DNA of 12,545 nt from CAYTPE01 sp964439885 (GCA_964439885.1 CAYTPE010000032.1:1-12545), one strand, 5' to 3'; positions 1 to 7,984 are shown, counted from the stretch's first letter. Program-made: numbers and translations. Notes: generated by a model from the sequence alone, not told the origin.

Positions 1-3000
1 AGGCAGTATTGATGAGGATACGAGCGGTTTCTTGGAACGACGCGGCCGAGAGGAAGCTCTGGGTGGTAAGGGCAACCTTGGACACACCGAGGAGCAGCTC
101 ACGAGCGGTGGCGAGTTTGCCGCCATCTTTCTTGGCTTGGCGATTGGAAAATTCAAACTGAGATTTCTCGACCACTTCGCCCGGGAGCAAATCGGTATCG
201 CCAGCGTCCTCGATATACAAACGGCTAAACATTTGGCGAATGATGAGCTCAACGTGTTTGTCGTTCACTTTTTGACCCTGCGATGAGTAAATGTTCTGTA
301 CTTCTTCGAGCACATAGCGCTGCACAGCGGCCCGACCACGCAAGTCGAACAATTCCTGGAGATGAACACTGCCATCGGTGAGCTGTTGGCCCTTTTCTAC
401 TTTGTCACCTGGCTTCACGAGGAGTTTATAACCAATTGGCACAATGTACTCACGCACTTTCGGACCTTGATATTCAAGGCTCACGGTATTCTTGGCCACA
501 TGCACTTTACCTTCGTACTTGGCTTTAATTTCTTCGCCGGAAGATCCGCGGACCACGAGCAGCTGGTCTTGTTGCACACTCTCGCCGTCCTTTACCATCA
601 CTTCGTCTTCACCTTTTGTCTTAATCTTCATTTCATCCATGCCTTCGAAGTGAATGCGCAGAATCTTTTGACCGCGACGACCTTCAAAAATCTTTTTACC
701 GGTTTCGGACGTAATAACTTTACCATCCGCGTCATCGATTTCGATGGTACCTTCAACTTCGGCCAGCACCGCCTGGTGTTTGGGAGTACGTACTTCGAAA
801 AGCTCTTCGACGCGGGGCAAACCTTGGGTGATATCGCCACCTGCCACACCACCGGAGTGGAACGTGCGCAGTGTCAGCTGCGTACCAGGTTCACCGATAC
901 TTTGCGCAGCGATGATGCCCACAGCGGTACCAAACTGTACTTCGGCGTTGGTAGCGAGATCGAAGCCGTAACATTTGCGACAGACGCCTTTGGGCATCTT
1001 ACACTGCAACACGCTACGAACATGTACTTCTTGAATATCTGACTCGTCGATCGCGCGAGAAATTTTATCATCAATAACATCACCGGCTTTGACAAGGACG
1101 GAATTTCCAATTTTGAGATCGCTTACGACGTAGCGGCCCCAAACGCGGTCGGCCAATTTTTCACCCATTTCTTTGGACTGAGCTACCGTGAAGATTTCAC
1201 CAGTGGTGTCGCCACAATCTTCTTCGGAAACGATCACATCCTGCGACACGTCTACCAAACGACGGGTGAGGTACCCAGCGTTCGCGGTGCGCAGTGCGGT
1301 GTCGGAAAGACCTTTGCGCGTACCATGGCTCGAGATGAAGAATTCGAGCACATCAAAACCTTCTTTGAAGTTGCCTTTGATCGGAAGTTCGATAATTTCA
1401 CCGTTGGGTGATACCACGAGACCTTTCATGCCCATGACCTGGCCAAGCTGGCCGTAGGTACCACGAGCACCGGAGTCAATCATGGCAAATACCGGACCAT
1501 TCTTATTCAGTATATTTTTGTTACCTGCCATAATTTTATCTTTCGTTTCGGTCCAGATTTCCAAAATTTTGGCATGACGTTCGTTCTGGGTGAGCAAACC
1601 TTCTTGATACTGCTCTTCCATTTCTTTTACTTTCTGATCGGCTTCGGCAATGAGCGCGGGCTTTTCAACGATCTTGGGGAAGTCGTCCATACCAAGCGAG
1701 TAGCCCGATTTGGTAACGTAGCGATAACCCAAATTCTTCAGCTCATCGAGGAAACGAGCGGTTTCTTCCTGGCCGTAGTATTCCAGACACAAACGGATAA
1801 TGCTTGCGAGCTTCTTCACGTTAATTGTTTCGTTGTAGTACGGGAGTTTGGACGGTACGATTTCGTTGAAGAAGAGACGTCCGATAGACGTTTCGATGAG
1901 ATGACTCGTGCCTTCGGCAAATTTTTCCATGCTCGTGAAACGAACTTTAATTCGTTCGTGCAAGGTGATCTTGCGTGTTTTGTAAGCCAAGATAGCTTCT
2001 TGCTCATTGGCAAAAAATTTCTTCACTTCGGCGGTGTCGTCCACATTATAGCGAGTCATGAAGAAACAACCGAGCGCGATATCTTGCTTTGGCGTAATAA
2101 CTGGCTGGCCGGTAGCAGGCTTGAGCAAATTCTTTTCAGCGGCCATGAGGTTGTCTGCTTCCCAACGAGCTTCGGCGGTGAGTGGGAGGTGCACAGCCAT
2201 CTGGTCACCGTCGAAGTCGGCGTTAAACGCGGTACAAACCAATGGATGAAGTTGGATGGCCTTACCTTCTACCAAACGTGGGTGGAAAGCCTGTATACCA
2301 AGGCGGTGCAGGGTAGGCGCGCGGTTGAGCATGACGCGCGTAGTTTTGGTGAGCTCTTCGAGAATATCCCACACTTCGTCCGCTTCGGATTCGATGAAAC
2401 GAGATGCGGAACGAACGTTATGAGCCAATTCACGTTTGATAATTTCACCCATGATGAATGGTTTGAAGAGTTCGAGCGCCATGCGTTTTGGCAAACCACA
2501 TTCATCAATATTGAGGGTAGGGCCGACCACGATAACGCTACGACCAGAGTAGTCCACGCGTTTACCGAGCAAATTCTGACGGAAGCGACCCTGCTTACCT
2601 TTGAGAATATCGGCGAGTGAACGGAGCTGTCGTTTTTGACCCGTGGAAGCGGTAACAGTTTTGGCGTGACGAGCGTTGTTGTCGATGAGCGCGTCAACCG
2701 CTTCTTGGAGCATGCGTTTTTCGTTGCGGCAGATAACTTCCGGAGCATCGAGCTCGAGCAAACGACGCAGACGATTGTTGCGATTGATAACTCGACGATA
2801 GAGATCATTCAGATCGGATGTGGCGAAGCGGCCGCCGTCGAGCGCCACCATGGGGCGCAGATCGGGTGGGATAACCGGGATGGCCTTCATGATCATCCAT
2901 TCTGGACGAAGTTTGTTCATAGCCAAACTCTTGAGCAATTTTTTGCGACGAATAATACGCTCAAGCTTGGCGCCTTTCGCGTTTTGCTGTTCTGTGGTCA

Positions 3001-3784
3001 GCTGTTTAATGGTTTCTTCAATGTTGATGCGACCAAGTAAATTGTACACAGCTTCGGCACCGATTGATGCTTCGAAAAGATGCCCGTATCGGAGCGACAG
3101 TTCCTGATAGCGATTTTCGGAAATAATTTTCATGACCTGCAGTTCCTTGAGTTCTTTTTCGGCCTGCGAGAAGTCGGCATCAAGCGCGGCGCGTTTGCGG
3201 TCGGCTTCGCTTTGGATTTTTTCTATCTGATCTTTCGTGGCGTTGGCATCCTGCGCTTTTTTGAGCTCGACTTCGGTGTCACGATCGATTTGTTTTTTCT
3301 TAGCTTTGTATTCCTGGCGCAGCTGGTCCGAAGCTTGCTTCTTGCCTTCTTCATCGACATGCGTGATGATGAAGGAAGCAAAATAAATAACTTTTTCGAG
3401 CGCTTGTGCGGAAAGATCGAGTACTAAACCGATTTTGGATGGCACTGAGCGCAGGAACCAGATGTGTGAGGTGGGGGCCACGAGTTCAATATGGCCCATA
3501 CGTTCGCGGCGCACGAGCGAGTGCGTCACCTCCACGCCACACTTGTCACAGATGATACCTTTGTAACGGATTTTTTTGTATTTACCACAATAACATTCCC
3601 AATCTTTGGTGGGACCAAAAATGTTTTCGGCAAACAAGCCGTCTTTTTCCGGCTTTTGGGTGCGGTAGTTAATGGTTTCTGGTTTGGTAACTTCGCCATA
3701 CGACCATCCTTTGATGACTTCCGGTGAAGCAATTTTGAGCCGAATAGCATCGAATTGAAGTGAATTGGTTTGTTCTCTAGACAT
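1..3784 (-). CDS. rpoC: DNA-directed RNA polymerase subunit beta' (partial, C-terminus beyond left edge)
   Basis: This is the largest catalytic subunit of RNA polymerase. I translated the minus strand from the ATG at 3784, and 1261 codons stay open to the window edge. The N-terminal zinc finger is complete (C64, C66, C79, C82). The Mg-binding NADFDGDQ motif is at residues 521-528, with catalytic D523, D525 and D527. The second zinc site has C857, C928, C935 and C938. The trigger loop starts at GEPGTQ (964) and runs through TFHSGG. The visible end, SAASFQETARIL, belongs to the conserved C-terminal region, so probably only some tens of residues are missing. A highly charged Lys/Glu/Ala-rich segment (about 144-216) is predicted coiled coil and is absent from E. 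coli and Bacillus beta'. The start lies 37 bp after the rpoB stop with no clear Shine-Dalgarno (TACTTCT precedes the ATG), so translation may be coupled or leader-independent. Identity is certain. Confidence 0.98.
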   Translation of the reverse strand, partial: MSREQTNSLQFDAIRLKIASPEVIKGWSYGEVTKPETINYRTQKPEKDGLFAENIFGPTKDWECYCGKYKKIRYKGIICDKCGVEVTHSLVRRERMGHIELVAPTSHIWFLRSVPSKIGLVLDLSAQALEKVIYFASFIITHVDEEGKKQASDQLRQEYKAKKKQIDRDTEVELKKAQDANATKDQIEKIQSEADRKRAALDADFSQAEKELKELQVMKIISENRYQELSLRYGHLFEASIGAEAVYNLLGRINIEETIKQLTTEQQNAKGAKLERIIRRKKLLKSLAMNKLRPEWMIMKAIPVIPPDLRPMVALDGGRFATSDLNDLYRRVINRNNRLRRLLELDAPEVICRNEKRMLQEAVDALIDNNARHAKTVTASTGQKRQLRSLADILKGKQGRFRQNLLGKRVDYSGRSVIVVGPTLNIDECGLPKRMALELFKPFIMGEIIKRELAHNVRSASRFIESEADEVWDILEELTKTTRVMLNRAPTLHRLGIQAFHPRLVEGKAIQLHPLVCTAFNADFDGDQMAVHLPLTAEARWEADNLMAAEKNLLKPATGQPVITPKQDIALGCFFMTRYNVDDTAEVKKFFANEQEAILAYKTRKITLHERIKVRFTSMEKFAEGTSHLIETSIGRLFFNEIVPSKLPYYNETINVKKLASIIRLCLEYYGQEETARFLDELKNLGYRYVTKSGYSLGMDDFPKIVEKPALIAEADQKVKEMEEQYQEGLLTQNERHAKILEIWTETKDKIMAGNKNILNKNGPVFAMIDSGARGTYGQLGQVMGMKGLVVSPNGEIIELPIKGNFKEGFDVLEFFISSHGTRKGLSDTALRTANAGYLTRRLVDVSQDVIVSEEDCGDTTGEIFTVAQSKEMGEKLADRVWGRYVVSDLKIGNSVLVKAGDVIDDKISRAIDESDIQEVHVRSVLQCKMPKGVCRKCYGFDLATNAEVQFGTAVGIIAAQSIGEPGTQLTLRTFHSGGVAGGDITQGLPRVEELFEVRTPKHQAVLAEVEGTIEIDDADGKVITSETGKKIFEGRRGQKILRIHFEGMDEMKIKTKGEDEVMVKDGESVQQDQLLVVRGSSGEEIKAKYEGKVHVAKNTVSLEYQGPKVREYIVPIGYKLLVKPGDKVEKGQQLTDGSVHLQELFDLRGRAAVQRYVLEEVQNIYSSQGQKVNDKHVELIIRQMFSRLYIEDAGDTDLLPGEVVEKSQFEFSNRQAKKDGGKLATARELLLGVSKVALTTQSFLSAASFQETARILINTA

Positions 3785-3823
3785 AGAAGTATTTATTTAG
3801 TGTATACATCGAGCGCCATGATG

Positions 3824-6800
3824 CTATGAAGTCGTTTCGGTTTGTTCGGCATCCATTGCTTCTCGAGCTTGCTTGTCTTCTTCAGCCTTCACTTCTTCGG
3901 CTGGACGATATTCACCGGATTCGGAGCGGCGTAAGAGTTCGACCTCAAGGCCCAAGCCTTTCATTTCTCTCACGAGTACGTTAAATGACTCAGGGACATT
4001 AACCTTTGTGACTGTTTCACCTTTGATAATCGCTTCGTAGGCTTTGGAACGGCCTTGCACGTCATCGGATTTGATGGTGATCATTTCTTGCAACGTGTGC
4101 GCGGCGCCGTAGGCTTCGAGAGCCCACACTTCCATTTCACCAAAACGCTGACCACCAAACTGGGCTTTACCGCCAAGTGGCTGCTGGGTGATGAGCGAGT
4201 ATGGACCGATGGAGCGCTGGTGAATTTTATCTTCCACCATGTGGTTGAGTTTCAGCATGTAGTTGTAGCCGATGGTGGTTTTGTTATCGAACGGTTCACC
4301 GGTGCGGCCATCGAAGAGCTGCATCTGACCACTGGCTGGGAAGCCGGCTTTGGTCAATTCGGTTTTGATCTGTTCTTCAGTTACACCATTCAAAACAGGC
4401 GTGGCCACTTTGTAGCCGAGCGCGTTGGCAGCCAAACCGAGGTGCGTTTCGAGCAATTGCCCGAGGTTCATACGCGAGATAACACCAAGCGGCGAAAGAA
4501 TGATATCCACCGGGGTACCGTCTTCAAGGAACGGCATGTCGGCCACTGGAACGACGCGCGAGATAACACCTTTGTTACCATGGCGGCCAGCCATCTTGTC
4601 ACCTACCTGCACTTTGCGCAGATCGGCCACTGTGACTTGAATTTGTTTGATAACACCCGGTTCAAGTTTGTCGCCGTTTTCGGCCGAGAAAACCTTTACG
4701 TCGATCACTTTACCGTGTTCACCGTGCTCAAGATAGAGCGATGAATCACGCACGTCGCGTGCTTTGTCACCGAAGATGGCGCGCAAGAGTCTTTCTTCGG
4801 CAGAGAGTTCGGTTTCACCTTTTGGTGTAATTTTACCCACCAAAATATCACCGGATTTTACTTCGGCACCAATGCGGATAATGCCTTCGGAGTCGAGGTT
4901 TTTCAATTTTTCTTCGGAGACGTTGGGAATGTCGGAGGTCACGACCTCTGGTCCAAGCTTCGTTTCGGATACATCGATCGTGTAATCTTCGATATGAATA
5001 GAGCTGTAGCTGCCACCCTGCACCAATCGTTCGGAAATGATAACCGCGTCTTCGTAGTTGAAGCCGTCCCACACCATATACGCAACGAGTACGTTCTGAC
5101 CGAGGGCTAATTCTCCATCGCGGATAGACGGGCCGTCGGAAAGCGGCTGACCTTTTTTCACTTTATCACCCAGGTGCACCATAGGGTGCTGGTCCACACA
5201 CGTGGAGTGGTTAGAACGTTTGAATTTGCTAAGGTGATAGGTATACACTTTGCCTTTCTTGCCGGTAAGTTCAATTTTGCCACCATCCACAGCAGTGATT
5301 TCACCATCTTCTTCGGCCAAAATCATGTACCCGGAGTACAAAGCGGCTTCACGCTCGACACCCGTGCCCACATAGGGCGCTTCGGGGCGAATACATGGCA
5401 CTGCTTGGCGCTGCATGTTTGTACCCATGAGTGCGCGTGTCGCGTCGTCGTGTTCCAAAAATGGGATACACGCCGTGGCAATACTCACGATCTGGTTTGA
5501 TGCCACATCCACATATTCCATGTCTATGGTGTTGGCAACACCTGGTTTGCCGTGCACGCGAGCCGGAACGGATTCTTCCAGGAAATACCCTTTTTCATCG
5601 AGCTTCACACTGGCGGAGGTAGTAACTACTTTTTCTTCCTTGAAAGAGTTGATGTACACAATTTCATTGGTCACGCGCGGCTTCACCGGAATCGTTTTGA
5701 GTTTTGTTTTGGCGAGTTTAGCCGCGATATCTTTGGTAATAAGCGTTCCATCTTTCACGCTCTCTACCTCACCGCGAACAATTTCGCCTTCGGTGAGCTT
5801 TGGATCATTTTCTACTTCGCGTAATACTTTGCGATACGCGGTTTCGATAAAACCAAATTCGTTGATACGCGCGAAACTCGAAAGGTGGTTCACCAAACCG
5901 ATATTCGGACCTTCTGGAGTAGCAATCGGACAGATGCGGCCATAGTGAGTGGTATGCACGTCACGCACCTCGAAGCCGGCACGATCGCGAGAAAGACCGC
6001 CCGGACCAAGGGCAGAGAGACGGCGTTTGTGTTCGAGTTCAGCGAGCGGGTTGGTTTGATCCATGAACTGAGAAAGCTGCGAGCTCATGAAGAATTCACG
6101 GATAGCGCTCGTTACCGGACGGGCGTTGATAAGTTTGTTGGGCGTGAGATCCTCAAGCTCATAGGTGCTCATGCGATCTTTGATAATACGCTCCATACGA
6201 GCGAGACCGACACGGAAACGGTTCTGGGTAAGTTCACCCACCGCGCGCACGCGGCGGTTGCCAAGGTGGTCCACATCATCTGGTTCTTCCTGTGAGATGT
6301 TGAGGCGAACCACTTCTTTGAGTACAAGTAATAATTTTTCAGGAGACAAAATACGATTGTCTTTTTTATCGTAGTCCTCGGCAGTGTAGCCCAAATCAAA
6401 TTTGGTATTAAATTTGTACACACCGACGCGTCCCAAATCGTAACGATCGAAATTGAAGAACATGGCATAGATCAAACTCTTGGCGTTGTCGGCAGTCGCC
6501 AGATCGCCGGGGCGGATGCGTTTGTATACTTCAATCAGACCTTCGTCCATATTTTTGGCTAGGTCTTTTTTGATAGTACTTTCGACGTAATCAATACTCG
6601 GATGGGTATTCACATCTTTGAACGCGGCCATGAGCTCTTCGTCGGTCTGCATACCAAACGCGCGCAAGAGTGATGTGGCGGCTACTTTACGTTTGCGGTC
6701 TACTTTAATCCAAAGCACGTTGCTGGAGTCGGTTTCCACTTCAATCCACGCGCCACGGTTCGGGATAATTTTGGCACCATAGTAACGGCGGCCACGAACA

Positions 6801-7249
6801 TTTTCGGCAGTGAAGAAAGCGCCAGCGCTACGAATGAGCTGGGATACTACCACGCGTTCGATACCGTTGATGATGAACGTACCGCGGGTGGTCATGGCTG
6901 GAACATCTCCCAAATAAATTTCTTGCGATTTGGTTTGGCTCGTGCGCTTGTTCACAAGGCGTGCTACCACGCGCAGCGGAGCTTCGTAAGTCAAATTGCG
7001 TTCGCGGCAGGTTACTTCATCAAACCGAGGTTCGTCCAAATAGTAGTTGTCGAAGTAGAGTTCGAGATCGCGGCCGGTAAAATCGGTAATTGGAGAAATT
7101 TCGTCAAACAATTCTTTGATGCCGAACTTTACAAACCAATCATACGAGTTCTTTTGGATCTCGATCAGGTCTGGGGTGGGAATCGACTGAATCGGCGACA
7201 GGTACTTACGCTCCATGGTACGCACCTTCTGATGTTTAAAAATAGGCAT
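3824..7249 (-). CDS. rpoB: DNA-directed RNA polymerase subunit beta
   Basis: This is the second catalytic subunit of RNA polymerase, 1141 aa from the first ATG and close to the compact form of the family (shorter than E. coli, which has lineage insertions). The N-terminal PDLIEIQKNSYDWF motif is typical. The rifampicin-binding cluster SSQLSQFMDQTNPLAELEHK (about 389-408) and its continuation KRRLSALGPGGLSRDRAGF keep the residues of rifampicin-sensitive enzymes at the main resistance positions (D, H and S of E. coli 516/526/531). GDKMAGRHGNKG carries the two active-site lysines, K885 and K893. The C-terminal tail is acidic. The start is uncertain. The first ATG (7249) lacks a good Shine-Dalgarno, while an in-frame ATG at 7216 (MERKYLSPI) has AGAAGGTG 6 nt upstream and would give 1130 aa. 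I kept the longer form because many RpoB proteins carry a short extension here. The gene ends with TAG just before rpoC. No rplJ or rplL is seen upstream. Confidence 0.97.
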   Translation of the reverse strand: MPIFKHQKVRTMERKYLSPIQSIPTPDLIEIQKNSYDWFVKFGIKELFDEISPITDFTGRDLELYFDNYYLDEPRFDEVTCRERNLTYEAPLRVVARLVNKRTSQTKSQEIYLGDVPAMTTRGTFIINGIERVVVSQLIRSAGAFFTAENVRGRRYYGAKIIPNRGAWIEVETDSSNVLWIKVDRKRKVAATSLLRAFGMQTDEELMAAFKDVNTHPSIDYVESTIKKDLAKNMDEGLIEVYKRIRPGDLATADNAKSLIYAMFFNFDRYDLGRVGVYKFNTKFDLGYTAEDYDKKDNRILSPEKLLLVLKEVVRLNISQEEPDDVDHLGNRRVRAVGELTQNRFRVGLARMERIIKDRMSTYELEDLTPNKLINARPVTSAIREFFMSSQLSQFMDQTNPLAELEHKRRLSALGPGGLSRDRAGFEVRDVHTTHYGRICPIATPEGPNIGLVNHLSSFARINEFGFIETAYRKVLREVENDPKLTEGEIVRGEVESVKDGTLITKDIAAKLAKTKLKTIPVKPRVTNEIVYINSFKEEKVVTTSASVKLDEKGYFLEESVPARVHGKPGVANTIDMEYVDVASNQIVSIATACIPFLEHDDATRALMGTNMQRQAVPCIRPEAPYVGTGVEREAALYSGYMILAEEDGEITAVDGGKIELTGKKGKVYTYHLSKFKRSNHSTCVDQHPMVHLGDKVKKGQPLSDGPSIRDGELALGQNVLVAYMVWDGFNYEDAVIISERLVQGGSYSSIHIEDYTIDVSETKLGPEVVTSDIPNVSEEKLKNLDSEGIIRIGAEVKSGDILVGKITPKGETELSAEERLLRAIFGDKARDVRDSSLYLEHGEHGKVIDVKVFSAENGDKLEPGVIKQIQVTVADLRKVQVGDKMAGRHGNKGVISRVVPVADMPFLEDGTPVDIILSPLGVISRMNLGQLLETHLGLAANALGYKVATPVLNGVTEEQIKTELTKAGFPASGQMQLFDGRTGEPFDNKTTIGYNYMLKLNHMVEDKIHQRSIGPYSLITQQPLGGKAQFGGQRFGEMEVWALEAYGAAHTLQEMITIKSDDVQGRSKAYEAIIKGETVTKVNVPESFNVLVREMKGLGLEVELLRRSESGEYRPAEEVKAEEDKQAREAMDAEQTETTS
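7223..7230 (-). promoter_or_regulatory. Shine-Dalgarno-like site for an internal rpoB start
   Basis: On the minus strand AGAAGGTG lies 6 nt before the in-frame ATG at 7216. It matches 7 of 8 bases of AGGAGGTG. It is much better than anything in front of the ATG at 7249, and therefore bears on which rpoB start is used. Confidence 0.5.
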
Positions 7250-7287
7250 AGGCGGTGTTAAGTAAAAAATTTGGAATTATTAAGTTT

Positions 7288-7314
7288 AAAAGGCTTGAAA
7301 TGCTCGAAAGGCTC
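7288..7314 (-). repeat. three tandem 9-bp units in the rpoB leader
   Basis: Read on the minus strand, the units are GAGCCTTTC, GAGCATTTC and AAGCCTTTT, back to back about 40 bp before rpoB. The complementary AAAAGGC just upstream (7321-7327) can pair with either GCCTTT copy, giving alternative hairpins near the start of translation. Function is unknown. Confidence 0.5.
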
Positions 7315-7371
7315 GTGACGGCCTTTTGGGCATTTATGGCTTTTCTAACTTCTGCTTTTCTTGCCACACAA

Positions 7372-7403
7372 CAAAAAAACCACCCTTAACCATAAGGGGT
7401 TTA
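7372..7403 (-). terminator. terminator-like hairpin between leader RNA and rpoB
   Basis: On the minus strand AACCCCTTA and TAAGGGTGGTT form an imperfect stem (two single-base bulges) around TGGT, followed directly by seven T residues. It lies downstream of a second, similar hairpin and upstream of rpoB. It could end a small RNA or work as a second attenuator. Confidence 0.55.
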
Positions 7404-7427
7404 TCTTAATTTACTTTAATTTTAGCC

Positions 7428-7480
7428 AAAAAAGCAAGGTGAACACGTGGCGGACAATTACACGATATTAAAACCTTGCT
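7428..7480 (-). terminator. rho-independent terminator or attenuator upstream of rpoB
   Basis: On the minus strand a perfect 8-bp stem, AGCAAGGT with ACCTTGCT, encloses a 32-nt loop with an inner CGTG/CACG stem and is followed by TTTTT. It lies about 110 nt downstream of the predicted start site and before rpoB. Two bases at its 5' edge overlap a GGCAG that can pair with CTGCC near the RNA 5' end, so terminator and anti-terminator folds could compete. Confidence 0.65.
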
Positions 7481-7537
7481 GCCTCAATAGACGTGGGACC
7501 TATTGTCGGATGAATACCGAGGGAGCCTGCCAAGACC

Positions 7538-7564
7538 GATTTTACGTTATCTTAGCGTAAAATC
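7538..7564. repeat. inverted repeat related to the promoter palindrome
   Basis: GATTTTACG (7538-7546) and CGTAAAATC (7556-7564) are perfect 9-bp arms, extendable inward to about 12 bp with one imperfect pair. The half-site TAGCGTAAAAT also occurs in the palindrome at 7593-7610, about 50 bp away. It may be an operator copy, an RNA hairpin of the leader, or both. Confidence 0.55.
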
Positions 7565-7592
7565 AGTTGCCGGGCAGTGAAGGATACGTTAG

Positions 7593-7610
7593 TAGCGTAA
7601 TTTTACGCTA
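7593..7610. promoter_or_regulatory. palindrome over the -10 of the rpoB leader promoter (operator-like)
   Basis: TAGCGTAA, TT, TTACGCTA is an 18-bp palindrome with 8-bp perfect arms. It contains the whole -10 hexamer of the minus-strand promoter and reaches the predicted start site, a placement typical of repressor operators. A related dyad lies at 7538-7564. No regulator is identified in the window. Confidence 0.5.
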
Positions 7611-7628
7611 TATATATAATGTTGTCAA
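7600..7628 (-). promoter_or_regulatory. sigma70-type promoter driving the rpoB leader
   Basis: On the minus strand -35 TTGACA (7623-7628) is separated by exactly 17 bp from -10 TAAAAT (7600-7605), an almost perfect housekeeping promoter facing rpoB. The spacer holds an alternating TA run. The same hexamers recur in the promoter at 8644-8671, which supports both. Confidence 0.8.
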
Positions 7629-7658
7629 GAGAGATGGGTGAGTAATTATTTGTCAAGA
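7622..7658 (-). repeat. duplicated TTGTCAAGA at 28-bp spacing
   Basis: TTGTCAAGA occurs at 7622-7630, where it contains the -35 of the rpoB leader promoter, and again at 7650-7658. The upstream copy has no -10 partner at the proper distance, so it is not a second promoter by itself. Next to it TGTCA/TGACA forms a short dyad (7651-7666). It may be an upstream regulatory site or chance. Confidence 0.4.
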
Positions 7659-7719
7659 ATGTGACATTTTTTGGCTTATTTTAGATAAAAAAATGACTGA
7701 TGAGGTTCTCTACTCATAT

Positions 7720-7728
7720 TTATCCACA
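7720..7728 (+). promoter_or_regulatory. single perfect DnaA-box sequence
   Basis: TTATCCACA is identical to the strong E. coli DnaA box. It sits in an AT-rich stretch upstream of the rpoB promoter. One near match, TTATCAACA, is at 8634-8642. No cluster is present, so this is not evidence for an origin. Confidence 0.3.
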
Positions 7729-7751
7729 CATATATTGACCACGGGCAGCTC

Positions 7752-7846
7752 TGTCATTCTGAACCGCCATGACGAGGAAAGATCCCTTTCGCATATTTGC
7801 TGTAATTTGAGAGGGATTCTTCCCCGCCTGGCGGGTCAGAGTGACA
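7752..7846. repeat. 95-bp imperfect palindromic intergenic repeat (TGTCATTCTGA type)
   Basis: The ends TGTCATTCTGAACCGCC (7752-7768) and GGCGGGTCAGAGTGACA (7830-7846) are inverted copies with 15 of 17 positions matching. The inner arms GAAAGATCCCTTTC and GAGAGGGATTCTTCC continue the symmetry almost to the centre. It carries no gene and resembles the widespread REP/MITE-like TGTCATTCTGA elements. No target-site duplication is obvious. Together with 7850-7958, where I see nothing further beyond a weak GTGTA hairpin followed by T residues (7866-7882), it fills the space before the 8033 gene. Confidence 0.75.
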
Positions 7847-7958
7847 ATTTGACCTTATCTAGCAAGTACACGTGAGTGTATTTTATCGTACCTCTTAGCT
7901 GTCAAGGGTAAGAAAAACAGCAATAAGGCGTCGGATACCTGTAGCACACTTGTTCCTA

Positions 7959-7984
7959 GGCAGGTGGACACTTGTCTATCTGCC
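7959..7984. repeat. strong hairpin upstream of the 124-aa gene
   Basis: GGCAG (7959-7963) pairs with CTGCC (7980-7984), and inside it GACA (7967-7970) pairs with TGTC (7973-7976). There is no T tract, so it is not a standard terminator. It may be a leader structure or binding site for the gene starting at 8033. Confidence 0.4.

Larger units (their letters stand above)
7428..7593 (-). ncRNA. structured leader or small RNA upstream of rpoB, family not recognised
   Basis: This segment is bounded by a near-consensus promoter (-10 at 7600-7605, predicted start near 7593) and a terminator ending at 7428, so the RNA would be about 165 nt on the minus strand. Several helices are visible. CTGCC (7573-7577) pairs with GGCAG (7527-7531) and encloses a 9-bp hairpin (7538-7546 with 7556-7564). 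CAATAG/CTATTG (7485-7505) forms another hairpin. The terminator stem follows. The same CTGCC can also pair with a second GGCAG (7479-7483) at the foot of the terminator. I found no match to tmRNA, RNase P RNA, SRP RNA, 5S rRNA or tRNA signatures, nor to a riboswitch I know. It is either the attenuated 5' part of the rpoBC mRNA or a stand-alone small RNA. The first is favoured because no comparably good promoter lies between it and rpoB. Confidence 0.55.

Noticed and set aside
1574..2620. Long open frame of 348 codons on the plus strand
   Set aside because: It is fully antisense to conserved rpoC, including the catalytic region. The length is a by-product of rpoC codon use and no domain is seen.
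4055..4744. Open frame of 229 codons on the plus strand
   Set aside because: It is antisense to the most conserved part of rpoB and has no start signal or recognisable domain.
7428..7593. tmRNA, RNase P RNA, SRP RNA or T-box identity for the rpoB leader RNA
   Set aside because: Signature motifs of these families are missing. AGGGTGG at about 7380 resembles a T-box core only superficially and lies outside the main structure.
7601..7740. Possible replication origin (AT-rich DNA plus a perfect DnaA box)
   Set aside because: There is only one perfect box, no cluster, and no dnaA, dnaN or other origin genes nearby.
7693..7875. Open frame of 60 codons on the plus strand
   Set aside because: Most of it is translation of the 95-bp palindromic repeat.
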